The position numbers and the translations under genes were made by a program. 40,597 nucleotides of DNA from CAZOWL01 sp964583605 (GTDB taxonomy: Bacteria; Pseudomonadota; Gammaproteobacteria; Chromatiales; Chromatiaceae), in contig CAZOWL010000033.1 of assembly GCA_964583605.1 (NCBI GenBank), positions 1 through 40,597 on the forward strand, in the 5' to 3' direction. Within the stretch, counting starts at the first letter, position 1. Every line of letters begins with the position of its first letter. The notes under the pieces were generated by a model that did not search any database, was not told the DNA's origin, and saw only the letters and a list, made by a program, of their open reading frames with translations. Of the stretch, positions 24,751 to 33,063 are shown one piece after another.

Positions 24751-24876
24751 GATCATGGGGTGAGCCACCGGCGAGCAACCCCAGTCCATTAAAGGTCGCC
24801 TCGCCCCTGATCGTTGCCTCACCCCAAGCCTGTCCCAGAGGGTGAGGGAGCGGAGGTGCTGCGCGGATTTCGTCTT
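24751..24876 (+). repeat. structured intergenic repeat, copy 5 of 7, tandem to copy 4
   Basis: A more diverged forward copy joined head-to-tail to copy 4 with no spacer. Its left arm is rearranged (GGGGTGAGCCACCGGCGAG) so the long stem is poor, while the right arm TCGCCTCGCCCCTGATCGTT and the C-rich tract remain. It ends about 15 bp before the hslU stop codon. Confidence 0.75.
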
Positions 24877-24891
24877 AAGCGCAGAGCCTCG

Positions 24892-26226
24892 CTACAGGAT
24901 GTAACGCGACAGGTCCTCATCTGCAGCGAGGTGGGCCAAATTCTGGTCGACATAGCTGGCCGTCACGGTCACCGTGACGCGATCGAGCTCCGAGGCGTTG
25001 AACGAGACATCCTCGAGCAGCCGTTCCAACACCGTATGGAGGCGGCGCGCGCCGATGTTCTCCGTGCGCTCATTGACCTGCCAGGCCACCTCGGCGATGC
25101 GCCGGAGGCCGTCTTCGGTAAATTCTATGTTGACCCCCTCGGTGTTGAGGAGTGCGCGGTACTGGTCCGTCAATGAGGCGTCGGGCTCAGTGAGGATGCG
25201 CACGAAGTCCTCGGTGGTCAGCGCCTTGAGCTCGACCCGAATCGGCAGGCGGCCCTGCAGCTCCGGGATCAGGTCGGAAGGCTTGGCCAGGTGGAAGGCC
25301 CCTGAGGCGATGAACAACACATGATCGGTGCGCACCATACCGTACTTGGTCGAGACCGTCGTGCCCTCGACAAGTGGCAGTAGGTCCCGCTGCACACCTT
25401 CGCGCGAGACATCGGCCCCGCCCGTGTGCTCGGTGCGACGTGTGACCTTGTCGATCTCATCAAGGAAGACGATACCCGTTTGCTCGACCATATTGACGGC
25501 TCGTAGCTTGATGTCCTCTTCGTTGAGTCGCTTAGCGGCCTCCTCGTCGCGCAGCACCTTGATGGCATCGCGGATCTTCAGCTTGCGGCGCTTCGTGCGC
25601 CCACGGCCCATGTCCTGAAACAGGCTCTGCAGCTGGCTCGTCATCTCCTCCATCCCGGGCGGGGCCATGATCTCGACGCCGAGCGAGCCCGCCGTCACTT
25701 GGACCTCGACCTCGCGCTCATCGAGGGCGCCAGCGCGCAAGCGCTCGCGCAGCTTCTCGCGCGTGCAGGGCGTGGCCGCCTTCGACTGGCTCTCTTCCTC
25801 GAAGCTGGTCGGCGGGGGGAGGAGGATATCGAGGATGCGCTCCTCGGCGGCAGCTTCGGCCGTGTCGGCGAGCTTCGCCATCTCTTGCTCGCGGACCATC
25901 TTTACGGCGATATCGATCAGATCGCGGATGATGGACTCGACATCGCGCCCGACGTAGCCGACTTCGGTGAACTTGGTCGCCTCGACCTTGATGAAGGGGG
26001 CATTGGCCAGGCGCGCCAGTCGGCGTGCGATCTCGGTCTTGCCGACACCGGTCGGCCCGATCATCAGGATGTTCTTTGGCGTGATCTCCGAGCGCATGGG
26101 CTCGTCGATCTGAGTACGTCGCCAGCGATTGCGCAGCGCGATGGCGACGGCGCGCTTCGCCTCGTCCTGACCGACGATATGCTTGTCGAGCTCGGCGACG
26201 ATTCGTTGAGGGGTGATATTCGACAT
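24892..26226 (-). CDS. hslU: HslU, ATPase subunit of the HslUV protease
   Basis: HslU is the AAA+ unfoldase that feeds substrates to the HslV peptidase in the cytosol. The 444-residue product (E. coli 443) has the N-terminal MSNITPQRIVAELDKHIVGQDEAKRAVAIALRNRWRR signature region, Walker A GPTGVGKTE (about residues 54-62), the pore loop within GYVGRD, Walker B IVFLDEID, and the extreme C-terminus DLSRYIL, which docks into HslV. The variable I domain (about residues 110-240) is present. It follows hslV by 58 nt and they are surely one unit. Downstream it converges on a methyltransferase gene across tandem repeats. Confidence 0.97.
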   Translation of the reverse strand: MSNITPQRIVAELDKHIVGQDEAKRAVAIALRNRWRRTQIDEPMRSEITPKNILMIGPTGVGKTEIARRLARLANAPFIKVEATKFTEVGYVGRDVESIIRDLIDIAVKMVREQEMAKLADTAEAAAEERILDILLPPPTSFEEESQSKAATPCTREKLRERLRAGALDEREVEVQVTAGSLGVEIMAPPGMEEMTSQLQSLFQDMGRGRTKRRKLKIRDAIKVLRDEEAAKRLNEEDIKLRAVNMVEQTGIVFLDEIDKVTRRTEHTGGADVSREGVQRDLLPLVEGTTVSTKYGMVRTDHVLFIASGAFHLAKPSDLIPELQGRLPIRVELKALTTEDFVRILTEPDASLTDQYRALLNTEGVNIEFTEDGLRRIAEVAWQVNERTENIGARRLHTVLERLLEDVSFNASELDRVTVTVTASYVDQNLAHLAADEDLSRYIL

Positions 26227-26284
26227 GGAGGATCCGGAGGCTGGTGGCTGGATGGTGCTCGAGGCTTGGCTTCAGGGTACGAAA

Positions 26285-26830
26285 TCAGGATTCGCTCGCG
26301 AGCTCTTCCAGTACCAGATTGTGATTTGTGTAGACACAGATATCCGCGGCGATCCCGAGCGCACGCTCGACGATTTCACGGGCGGTCAGGCCGGTATTCT
26401 CCAACAGTGCCCGGGCCGCAGCCTGCGCGAAGGGCCCACCGGAGCCGATCGCCATCAGGGAATGCTCGGGCTCGATCACATCGCCGGTCCCAGAGATCAT
26501 GAGGGATGTGTTGGCGTCGGCGATGCAGAGCAAGGCCTCGAGGCGGCGCAGAAGGCGATCGGTGCGCCAATCTTTGGCCAGTTCCACGGCCGAGCGAGTC
26601 AGGTTGCCTTGGTGCTTTTCCAGCTTGCCCTCGAAGCGCTCGAACAGTGTGAAGGCGTCGGCGGTGGCGCCGGCGAAACCGGCTAGCACACGGTCCTTGT
26701 AGAGCCGCCGTACCTTGCGCGCGTTGCCCTTCATCACCGTCTGACCCATCGAGACTTGCCCGTCACCGCCGATGACGACGCGATCGTCGCGCCGCACCGA
26801 GAGGATTGTAGTGCCGTGAAAGGATTGCAT
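26285..26830 (-). CDS. hslV: HslV, peptidase subunit of the HslUV protease
   Basis: HslV is an N-terminal-threonine peptidase related to proteasome beta subunits. The start ATG at 26830, with GGAG seven bases upstream, gives MQSFHGTTILSVRR; removal of six residues would expose Thr7, the catalytic nucleophile, as in HslV forms with an FHGTT or FHATT pre-sequence. A TTG two codons earlier lies too close to that site. Other conserved blocks are VIGGDGQVSMGQTVMKGNARKVRRLY, FAGATADAFTLFERFEGKLE, and VELAKDWRTDR. The 181-residue length is normal for this type. hslU follows. A heat-shock promoter was looked for upstream and not found with confidence. Confidence 0.96.
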   Translation of the reverse strand: MQSFHGTTILSVRRDDRVVIGGDGQVSMGQTVMKGNARKVRRLYKDRVLAGFAGATADAFTLFERFEGKLEKHQGNLTRSAVELAKDWRTDRLLRRLEALLCIADANTSLMISGTGDVIEPEHSLMAIGSGGPFAQAAARALLENTGLTAREIVERALGIAADICVYTNHNLVLEELASES

Positions 26831-27316
26831 CGTCAAACTCCGAACCTGCAGGGCGTTCCGGGGGGATCGCTACATCGAATACCACGCTCGTATGGGCGTG
26901 ACAGCGCGAGCAAACGCGCCCTTACCATGACGAGACCATGACGAGAGAGGACGGTCCGCGGGGCGCTTCCAGGTCGGGACATCATACGCGAGCCGTTTCG
27001 GGCTGTCAGATGCGTCCCATTGCGCCGTGCGCGGCCCGGCTATGGCCAGGCAACGCCACTGCGCGCCAACGATCGACGTCGCGAAAACGATGAGGATCTC
27101 TTGCCACCCGACGCGAAATCGCGGTGGTTCGATCAGACTTCAACAGCTCGACTCATCGGCGTCGATCACAGTCCCGTCCAGGTTTGCCGCGTGACGACCG
27201 CGAGGGTCCGCACAGCAGACGCTACGGCGGCGGTTTCAGGGTCCGCTGTGCGGACCATCCCCGTTGGCCGGACTGATGATCAAGGCCGACTCATCTTGTC
27301 CAGTTAACGGGCTGCC
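26831..27316. other. intergenic region upstream of hslV
   Basis: About 490 nt with no gene I can support. It should contain the hslV promoter, but no clear sigma-32 (CTTGAA/CCCCAT) or sigma-70 pair was found. An 11-nt direct repeat (ACCATGACGAG, twice) lies near 26924-26946. Plus-strand frames here encode no recognisable domain. Confidence 0.5.
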
Positions 27317-27443
27317 GCTAACGATCATGGGACGAGGCGAGCCACCCTAGATGATGAAATGCCGCCTCGTCCCTGATCGTTCCCTCACCCCAACCCTCTC
27401 CCAGAGGGCGAGGGAGCGAGCGTGGTGCGCCGATTTCATAGTC
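27317..27443 (+). repeat. structured intergenic repeat, copy 6 of 7
   Basis: Forward copy downstream of prpE. Its stem reads GGGACGAGGCG against CGCCTCGTCCC: the G-to-A change on the left is matched by C-to-T on the right, so pairing is kept. The second hairpin CCCTCT-CCC-AGAGGG is perfect. A further 90 nt to the prpE stop hold nothing recognisable. Confidence 0.92.
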
Positions 27444-27533
27444 AGGTTTGGGCGGCCTGTCGACGGAGCCTTGGGCCCTCGGGCGCGGAGGGCCTGGGTC
27501 CCAACGGGGCAGCGGGTCATGTGGACCGCATAT

Positions 27534-29429
27534 TCAGCGGCGCTTGGCGTAGCCGATCCCCGTCAGGGCCTGCTCGATCTCGTCGAGGATGGCCGGGTCG
27601 TCGATCGTTGCTGGCATTCGATACTGTTGGCCGTCGGCGATCTTCTTCATGGTGCCGCGGAGTATCTTTCCTGAACGGGTCTTTGGTAGCCGCTCGACGA
27701 TGGCGACGTGCTTGAAGGCCGCTACTGGGCCGATCTGGTCGCGCACCAGCGCTACCAATTCGGTGACGATCGCTTGCGGCTCGCGCGCGACGCCGGCCTT
27801 AAGTACGACGAGTCCAACCGGGAGCTCGCCCTTGAGCTCGTCGGCGGCACCGATGACGGCGCACTCGGCGACATCCGGATGCGCCGACAGAGCGCCCTCC
27901 ATCCCGCCCGTCGAGAGGCGGTGACCGGCCACATTGATGATGTCGTCGATCCGGCTCATGACGAAGATGTAGCCGTCCTCGTCCATGTATCCGGCGTCGC
28001 CGGTCAGGTAGTAGCCCTCCTGCGCGGAGAGATAGGACTCGATGAAGCGCTTGTCGTCACCCCACAGCGTCGGCAGGCAGCCTGGAGGCAAGGGCAGCTT
28101 GATCAGGATCCGGCCGATGTCACCGGGCGCGACCGCCCGCCCGTCTTCGTCGAGGACTTGCACGTCGTAGCCCGGCACCGCGACCGTCGGCGAGCCGGGC
28201 TTGATCGGGAGCTTCTCGATGCCGAGGCAATTCGCCGCGATCGCCCACCCTGTCTCGGTTTGCCACCAGTGATCGACCACTGGCACCCGTAGGATCTGCT
28301 CGGCCCAGCGCAGGGTGTCCGGGTCGCAGCGCTCGCCGGCCAAGAACAAGGCCCGGAAGCCGGCGAGGTCATAATCGGCCAACAGCTTGGCCTGGGGATC
28401 GGCCCGTTTAATCGCCCGAAAGGCCGTCGGGGCCGTGAACAGGATGGCAACGTCGTGCTCCTCGATCACGCGCCAGAAGGCCCCGGCATCCGGGGTGCCG
28501 ACGGGCTTGCCCTCGTAGAGCACCGTCGTGCAGCCTGTCAGCAGAGGGCCATAGACGATATAGGAGTGGCCGACCACCCAGCCGACATCTGAGGCCGCCC
28601 AGTAGACCTCCCCGGGCTTGGCCCCGTAGATATTGGTCATGCTCCAGCACATCGCCACGGCGTGGCCACCGTTGTCCCGTACCACCCCCTTCGGTTGGCC
28701 CGTGGTGCCGGACGTGTAGAGGATGTAGAGTGGGTCAGTCGCCGCCACCGAGACGCACTCGGCCGGCGTCGCGGCGGCAACCGCCTCGGCCCAGCCGATA
28801 TCGCGACCCGGCAGCAGGACTCCCGGCTCCTGCGGGCGCTGCAGGATGATGCACCGCTCCGGCTTGTGGGCAGCGAGCTCGATGGCCTCATCGAGCAAGG
28901 GCTTGTAATGCACCACGCGGTTGGGCTCGATCCCGCATGAGCCCGCGACCATCACCTTTGGCTTGGCGTCGTCGATGCGCGTGGCGAGCTCCCGGGCGGA
29001 GAAACCGCCGAACACGACAGAATGGATGGCGCCGAGCCGGGCGCACGCCAGCATGGCGACGGCCGCCTCCGGAACCATCGGCATGTAGACGATCAAGCGA
29101 TCGCCTTGGGCGAGGCCTGCGGCGCGGAGCGCCCCGGCAAACCGGGCAACGCGATCCTTGAGCTCGGCGTACGAGATGACCTCCTTGTACCCAGTGACGG
29201 GGCTGTCGTAGATGATGGCGGCCTGGGCGCCGCGCCCCGCGGCGACGTGGCGATCCACCGCGTTGTAGCAGGTGTTGAGGCGCGCACCGGCGAACCAGCG
29301 GTACAAGGGCGGGTTGGAGTCGTCGAGCACCCGATCCCAGGGTGCGTCCCAGTCGACCGCCCGGGCCGCGTCGGCCCAGAACCCGTCAGGATCGCGCATC
29401 GCGCGCTCGTAGGTAGCCTGATAACCCAT
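27534..29429 (-). CDS. prpE: propionate--CoA ligase (short-chain acyl-CoA synthetase)
   Basis: Activates propionate (and probably acetate less well) to its CoA thioester through an acyl-adenylate. The 631-residue product (E. coli PrpE 628) aligns along its length with PrpE: MGYQATYERAMRDP start, SNPPLYRWFAGARLNTCYNAVDR, YTSGTTGQPKGV (ATP loop), ASDVGWVVGHSYIVYGPLL, WWQTETGW and C-terminal LPKTRSGKILRGTMKKI, with Lys588 the adenylation lysine that acetylation could silence. The start is fixed by GAGGAG six bases before ATG 29429; an upstream in-frame extension of 99 codons is composition noise. The prpBCD genes are not nearby. Acetyl-CoA synthetase was considered; the PrpE-specific N-terminus argues against it. 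Confidence 0.9.
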   Translation of the reverse strand: MGYQATYERAMRDPDGFWADAARAVDWDAPWDRVLDDSNPPLYRWFAGARLNTCYNAVDRHVAAGRGAQAAIIYDSPVTGYKEVISYAELKDRVARFAGALRAAGLAQGDRLIVYMPMVPEAAVAMLACARLGAIHSVVFGGFSARELATRIDDAKPKVMVAGSCGIEPNRVVHYKPLLDEAIELAAHKPERCIILQRPQEPGVLLPGRDIGWAEAVAAATPAECVSVAATDPLYILYTSGTTGQPKGVVRDNGGHAVAMCWSMTNIYGAKPGEVYWAASDVGWVVGHSYIVYGPLLTGCTTVLYEGKPVGTPDAGAFWRVIEEHDVAILFTAPTAFRAIKRADPQAKLLADYDLAGFRALFLAGERCDPDTLRWAEQILRVPVVDHWWQTETGWAIAANCLGIEKLPIKPGSPTVAVPGYDVQVLDEDGRAVAPGDIGRILIKLPLPPGCLPTLWGDDKRFIESYLSAQEGYYLTGDAGYMDEDGYIFVMSRIDDIINVAGHRLSTGGMEGALSAHPDVAECAVIGAADELKGELPVGLVVLKAGVAREPQAIVTELVALVRDQIGPVAAFKHVAIVERLPKTRSGKILRGTMKKIADGQQYRMPATIDDPAILDEIEQALTGIGYAKRR

Positions 29430-29568
29430 TGTTCTCTCCTCAGCTCGATGACCGGCCGGTCTCGGCTGCCGTAACGATCGATGCCCACGCGATGGTTTCT
29501 GCAAGGCGTCCGGCTGCGTGCATTGCGTCAGGTCTGCCACCACGCGGGGGAAGGCGGTTCCGGGCCTC

Positions 29569-30522
29569 TTAGAAGGCGGCCTGAAAGCGAGCGACGAAGG
29601 TGTCGTAGTCGTCGTCCGGCAAGACATTGATGCCCGCAGCGCCCTTGCGTCCCCCCCCTGTCGGGAACTGTCGGCACAGCGCATCCGCCCCCTCGTTCGT
29701 CTCCCGGGGGGCTCGCACGCTGACAATGAGCCCGCCCTCGGGACGCCGCGTCAGGAGCGCATGCGCCCGTGCGGGCGAGGCCGCCGCCAGCTCGTTGGCG
29801 AGCACACCGCTGGCGCGGCGCGCCCAGGATTCGGCGGGCAGCACATAGAGCGCGTGGCGCTCAGTGAGCAACGCGGGCTTGAGATCGCGGGCGCGTGCCA
29901 TGTCCTCCGCAAAGCCTGTGCGCAAGACCGCGAAGGCGTCATCGGCCGCGATGAATTCCAGTGGATCGTTATAGTCGCGCAGGCGGCGATGCAACGCGTC
30001 CGGCGCGAAGTGCAGGTCGGCGAGTCGCTCGCCATAGCCGTTGTAGTTCAGGCAGATCCCCAGATCGCGCAATTGAGCCAGGTCGCGGTCGGCGAGACCC
30101 AGCCGGGCTGCCGCCGCGCGCGCCGAGGCATCGAGCCCGTCGCCGAAGGCCCCGACGACGGCCCATGCGCGGTAACGTCCGTCGAGTGTGGCGTCCACAA
30201 GCAGGCTGGTACAGGTGTCCGGTGCCGGATCGATACGGGCGGAAAGGCCTGGATGGGAGGGCAGCTCGCCGGCGTAATGGTGGTCGAAATAGGTGACGGC
30301 CGCGCCGCGCGAGAGGATCTCGATGAGCGGCGCACGGTTCTTATCGAGGGAGAGGTCGAGCACGGTGACCCGGTCCCCGGCCTGCGCAGGAACCCGCTCC
30401 AGCAACGCGATGTCACGCTTGACGCCAGTGACGAGCTCGGCCTCGCGGGGCTCGATGAGACGCAGCTGCTGCAGGGCGCAAAGGCCATCGGCGTCGCCGT
30501 TGAACACGTCGTAGTCAGTCAT
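29569..30522 (-). CDS. DHH-family phosphoesterase-like protein
   Basis: A 317-residue cytosolic protein of the DHH superfamily (metal-dependent phosphoesterases such as NrnA and RecJ). Motif I is NGDADGLCAL (about residues 8-17), motif II VLDLSLDKN, and the defining motif III FDHH in YFDHHYAGELP (about residue 80). The C-terminal DHHA1-like motif reads GGGRKGAAG, where the usual form is GGGHxxAAG: the His is replaced by Arg. No RNA-binding or membrane segments are seen. Substrate is unknown; small phosphodiesters or nanoRNA are possible. It lies 139 nt upstream of prpE on the same strand. No strong ribosome-binding site was seen at this ATG. Confidence 0.8.
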   Translation of the reverse strand: MTDYDVFNGDADGLCALQQLRLIEPREAELVTGVKRDIALLERVPAQAGDRVTVLDLSLDKNRAPLIEILSRGAAVTYFDHHYAGELPSHPGLSARIDPAPDTCTSLLVDATLDGRYRAWAVVGAFGDGLDASARAAAARLGLADRDLAQLRDLGICLNYNGYGERLADLHFAPDALHRRLRDYNDPLEFIAADDAFAVLRTGFAEDMARARDLKPALLTERHALYVLPAESWARRASGVLANELAAASPARAHALLTRRPEGGLIVSVRAPRETNEGADALCRQFPTGGGRKGAAGINVLPDDDYDTFVARFQAAF

Positions 30523-30609
30523 CGGTAGAGGACACCTGAGCTGAGAAGGGTGTGAGTTCGTGACCGTGAAGATACAGGGTAGGCATCGCGTACCTTCCGC
30601 GCTTTGGAG

Positions 30610-30692
30610 CTACGAAAGACACGAAATACGCGAAAGTGAACGATCTGGACAGGATAAAGTGGCTTTTTTCGCGTTTTTCGCTTGTTTCGTAG
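30610..30692. repeat. long A-rich/T-rich imperfect inverted repeat
   Basis: Left arm at 30610-30636 (CTACGAAAGACACGAAATA...) and right arm at 30663-30692 are near-complements around a loop of about 26 nt; the arms consist of repeated CGAAA units. Base composition is markedly more AT-rich than the surroundings. It lies between mlaA and the DHH gene. It resembles CGAAA-rich extragenic repeats seen in many bacterial genomes and may act as a terminator or processing hairpin for mlaA. A 64-residue frame across it is spurious. Confidence 0.75.
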
Positions 30693-30763
30693 TTACTTCC
30701 GTTCGCCACAACGTTCAGCTTGTTCTTGAGCCGTTCATTAGCGGTCGACTGTGCCCGGCCCGA

Positions 30764-31540
30764 TCACTCGGCCGCGGGCGGTTCCTCTTCCACGTCAAAA
30801 CCCTCCTCGTCGTCCCAAAGCTCCTGCTCATATTGATCGGGAGGCGGATTGCCGTCATGCACAAGGTAGCGGCGGCGTTGGAGGTACGCATCCCGCAAGA
30901 AGGCGTAGGGATCGAGGGCGGCCTCATCGAAGATGGCCCCGGCTGTCAAGAGATCGGCGCGGCGGTCAACCGCGCGCAACGCGATGGCGCCCCAATACAC
31001 CTCATCTCTCTTCAGGCTGAACAACGGATCGATGACGACATCACCGGCCAGGCCAACAGTGTCGCGCACGCTGCTCGGGCCGAGCAGCGGGAGCATCACG
31101 AACGGACCGGGGCCGGCTCCCCAATAGCCGAGGGTCTGGCCAAAATCCTCCTTGTAGCTGGGAATGCCCATGTTGGTGGCGACATCGATGAAGCCCAGCA
31201 GCCCGACCGTCGAATTTACCGCGACGCGTCCGACATCGCTACCGGCACGGGATAGCTTGAATTGGAGCGCATTGTTCACCGCCGACGTGAGATCGGCGAT
31301 ATTGTCAAAGAAGTTGGTGATGCCTTGATCGACCGGCTCTGGTGTGACCTTCTGGTAGCCCTTGGCTACCGGCTTCATGAAGGCATTGTCGAAGTCAGTA
31401 TTGAACCGATGCACGCCGCGGTTGAAGGGCTCCCAGGGGTCGCGAGGGTCGCGCAGCTCCTTCGGCGTTGACGCGCATCCAGATAGCAGAAGAGCTACCC
31501 ACCCCAGACCACAGAGTCCAATACAGGCACCCGTTCGCAT
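30764..31540 (-). CDS. mlaA: MlaA/VacJ outer-membrane lipoprotein
   Basis: MlaA sits in the outer membrane and passes misplaced phospholipids to the periplasmic MlaC for return to the inner membrane. The 258-residue product has a lipoprotein signal with lipobox LLSGC (Cys22). The VacJ core includes DPWEPFNRGVHRFNTDFDNAFMKPVAKGYQKVTP and the conserved VGRVAVNSTVGLLGFIDVATNMGI, followed by DFGQTLGYWGAGPGPFVMLPLLGPSSVRDTVGL. The acidic C-terminus (EEGFDVEEEPPAAE) is longer than average. ATG 31540, with AAGGA upstream, gives the proper signal peptide; an earlier in-frame start would bury it. mlaFEDCB are not in the window. It is divergent from rnt across repeat copy 7. Confidence 0.94.
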   Translation of the reverse strand: MRTGACIGLCGLGWVALLLSGCASTPKELRDPRDPWEPFNRGVHRFNTDFDNAFMKPVAKGYQKVTPEPVDQGITNFFDNIADLTSAVNNALQFKLSRAGSDVGRVAVNSTVGLLGFIDVATNMGIPSYKEDFGQTLGYWGAGPGPFVMLPLLGPSSVRDTVGLAGDVVIDPLFSLKRDEVYWGAIALRAVDRRADLLTAGAIFDEAALDPYAFLRDAYLQRRRYLVHDGNPPPDQYEQELWDDEEGFDVEEEPPAAE

Positions 31541-31583
31541 TCTTAGTCCTTTCGCTCTTCGCGGCCACGTCGGTGCCGTGATC

Positions 31584-31711
31584 TTACAATGAAATCCGCG
31601 CAGCACGCTCGCTCCCTCGCCCTCTGGGAGAGGGATGGGGTGAGGGAACGATCAGGGGCGAGGCGACATGTCATGGTCTGGGGTGGCTCGTCTCGCCTCA
31701 TGATCGTTAGC
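31584..31711 (-). repeat. structured intergenic repeat, copy 7 of 7
   Basis: Reverse copy in the divergent gap between mlaA and rnt. The left part of the stem is intact (AACGATCAGGGGCGAGGCGA), and the right arm carries two changes. The short hairpin CTCTGGGAGAG is kept. Being between two 5' ends, this copy cannot be a simple terminator for either neighbour. Confidence 0.88.
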
Positions 31712-31809
31712 ACGGGCCTTGGCTCGGCCGCCGTGAGCGGAGCCGACGAGTGGCCCAGGGGAGCTGCGAGGGTTTGGCACGGCGCTCGCTTACCGCGTAT
31801 TCTCTCGGG

Positions 31810-32499
31810 ATGAGACTCGACGAGGATCAGAGACCGCCGCTGGCGCGACGCTTCCGCGGCTTCCTACCGGTTGTAGTGGACGTCGAAACCGCCGGATTCG
31901 ACCCCCAGCGCCATGCCCTCCTCGAGGTCGCGGCCGTGATCATTCGGATGAATTCGCAGGGGAGTCTGGAGCCGGCGGCGACCCTGTCCTGTCATGTCCT
32001 GCCCTTCATCGGTGCCGAGATCGACCAGCGCGCGCTCGCCTTCAACAAGATAGACCCCAATCATCCGCTACGCGATGCGGTCTCCGAGCAGGATGCACTG
32101 CAGCGCATCCTCACCCCTATCCGCAAGGCTGTGAAGGCCACGGGCTGCAATCGGGCCATACTGGTCGGCCACAACGCGGCATTCGATCTGGGATTCATCA
32201 AGGCCGCGGTCGAGCGTACGGGATTCAAACGCAACCCGTTCCACTCGTTCAGTGTCTTCGACACCGTCAGCCTGGCTGGCCTCGCCTACGGACAGACGGT
32301 ACTGGCGAAGGCCGCACAGGCCGCCGGACTCGGCTGGGAGAACAGCCAGGCCCACGGCGCCATCTATGACGCCGAGCAGACCGCGCGACTGTTTTGCGCG
32401 ATCGTCAATCGGTGGCGGGAGCTGGACCCGTTCCCATATTGGGAGCAAGGTAAAGACGAACAGAAAAGGGCACGGGACACTCCCGATGGGAGGGAGTAA
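31810..32499 (+). CDS. rnt: ribonuclease T
   Basis: RNase T is a DEDD-family 3'-5' exoribonuclease that trims tRNA, 5S and 23S rRNA ends. The 229-residue product (E. coli 215) has all four acidic motifs: VVVDVETAGF (DxE), the central GHNAAFDLGFI, and HGAIYDAEQTARLF with the last His and Asp. RNPFHSFSVFDTVSLAGLAYGQTVLAKAAQAAG is very close to the family. The ATG 31810 start gives the normal N-terminus (RLDEDQRPPLARRFRGFLPVVVDVE); a GTG 60 bases upstream is in frame but overlaps no conserved region. Near-neighbour grxD is convergent, and the two genes are often adjacent in gammaproteobacteria. Confidence 0.96.
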   Translation: MRLDEDQRPPLARRFRGFLPVVVDVETAGFDPQRHALLEVAAVIIRMNSQGSLEPAATLSCHVLPFIGAEIDQRALAFNKIDPNHPLRDAVSEQDALQRILTPIRKAVKATGCNRAILVGHNAAFDLGFIKAAVERTGFKRNPFHSFSVFDTVSLAGLAYGQTVLAKAAQAAGLGWENSQAHGAIYDAEQTARLFCAIVNRWRELDPFPYWEQGKDEQKRARDTPDGRE

Positions 32500-32568
32500 T
32501 CACCCGAAGCCGCCCGCGGCTGTGTCGGCGATGGCCGCCTGCAACCGCAGATACAGGCGCCGGCAGAT

Positions 32569-32910
32569 CTATTCTTGGCGGTCCGCCTCGGGCATCTTCG
32601 CGGCGGCCTCGTCCATCATCCGTTTCAGCTCGCCGGTGGCGTGCAGCTCCAATGTGATGTCGCAGCCGCCGACAAGCTCGCCGTCGATGTAGATCTGAGG
32701 GAAGGTGGGCCAGTCGGCGTAACGCGGCAGATTCTCGAAGATGTCCGGGTCCTGAAGGACATTCACGTACGCAAACGGCACTTCGCACTCCTGTAGGGCG
32801 GCCGAGGCCCGCATCGAGAACCCGCACTGTGGAAATTGCGGCGTCCCCTTCATGTAGATCACGATCGGGTTGTTCTTGACCTGTTGGTCGATCCTCTCCA
32901 AGACATCCAT
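32569..32910 (-). CDS. grxD: monothiol glutaredoxin, Grx4 type
   Basis: Grx4-type monothiol glutaredoxin that binds and passes on Fe-S clusters, usually as a homodimer or with BolA. The 113-residue product has the CGFS active site in GTPQFPQCGFSMRASAAL (Cys about position 29) and the glutathione-binding WPTFPQIYIDGELVGGCDI segment. The second, shorter option would begin at GTG 32913, but GAGG at proper distance favours ATG 32910. It ends 69 nt from rnt, tail to tail. On its other side asnB lies 153 nt upstream on the same strand, with no recognisable feature between. Confidence 0.96.
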   Translation of the reverse strand: MDVLERIDQQVKNNPIVIYMKGTPQFPQCGFSMRASAALQECEVPFAYVNVLQDPDIFENLPRYADWPTFPQIYIDGELVGGCDITLELHATGELKRMMDEAAAKMPEADRQE

Positions 32911-33063
32911 CACGCACCTCGCTGGCAGCCGGCTTCTAGGAACGGAGTACTGGTTGTTCCAGTGCTCACGAGAGTCGGGATACCGCCAACCATTTCAAGG
33001 GACGATGTTGCGGCAGAGAGGTGATCAGCGGCGCTGCCTGCAGAGGCGAGCGGCGATGGGGTG

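Noticed and set aside
24622..24876. Tandem repeats as a CRISPR array
   Set aside because: The units are about 128 bp with no spacers; they belong to the dispersed element family.
26831..26950. Sigma-32 promoter for hslVU
   Set aside because: Only a weak CCCATA-like -10 with a wrong spacing to a TTTGCTC was found.
30515..30709. 64-codon minus-strand frame over the CGAAA inverted repeat
   Set aside because: It is translated repeat sequence without a domain.
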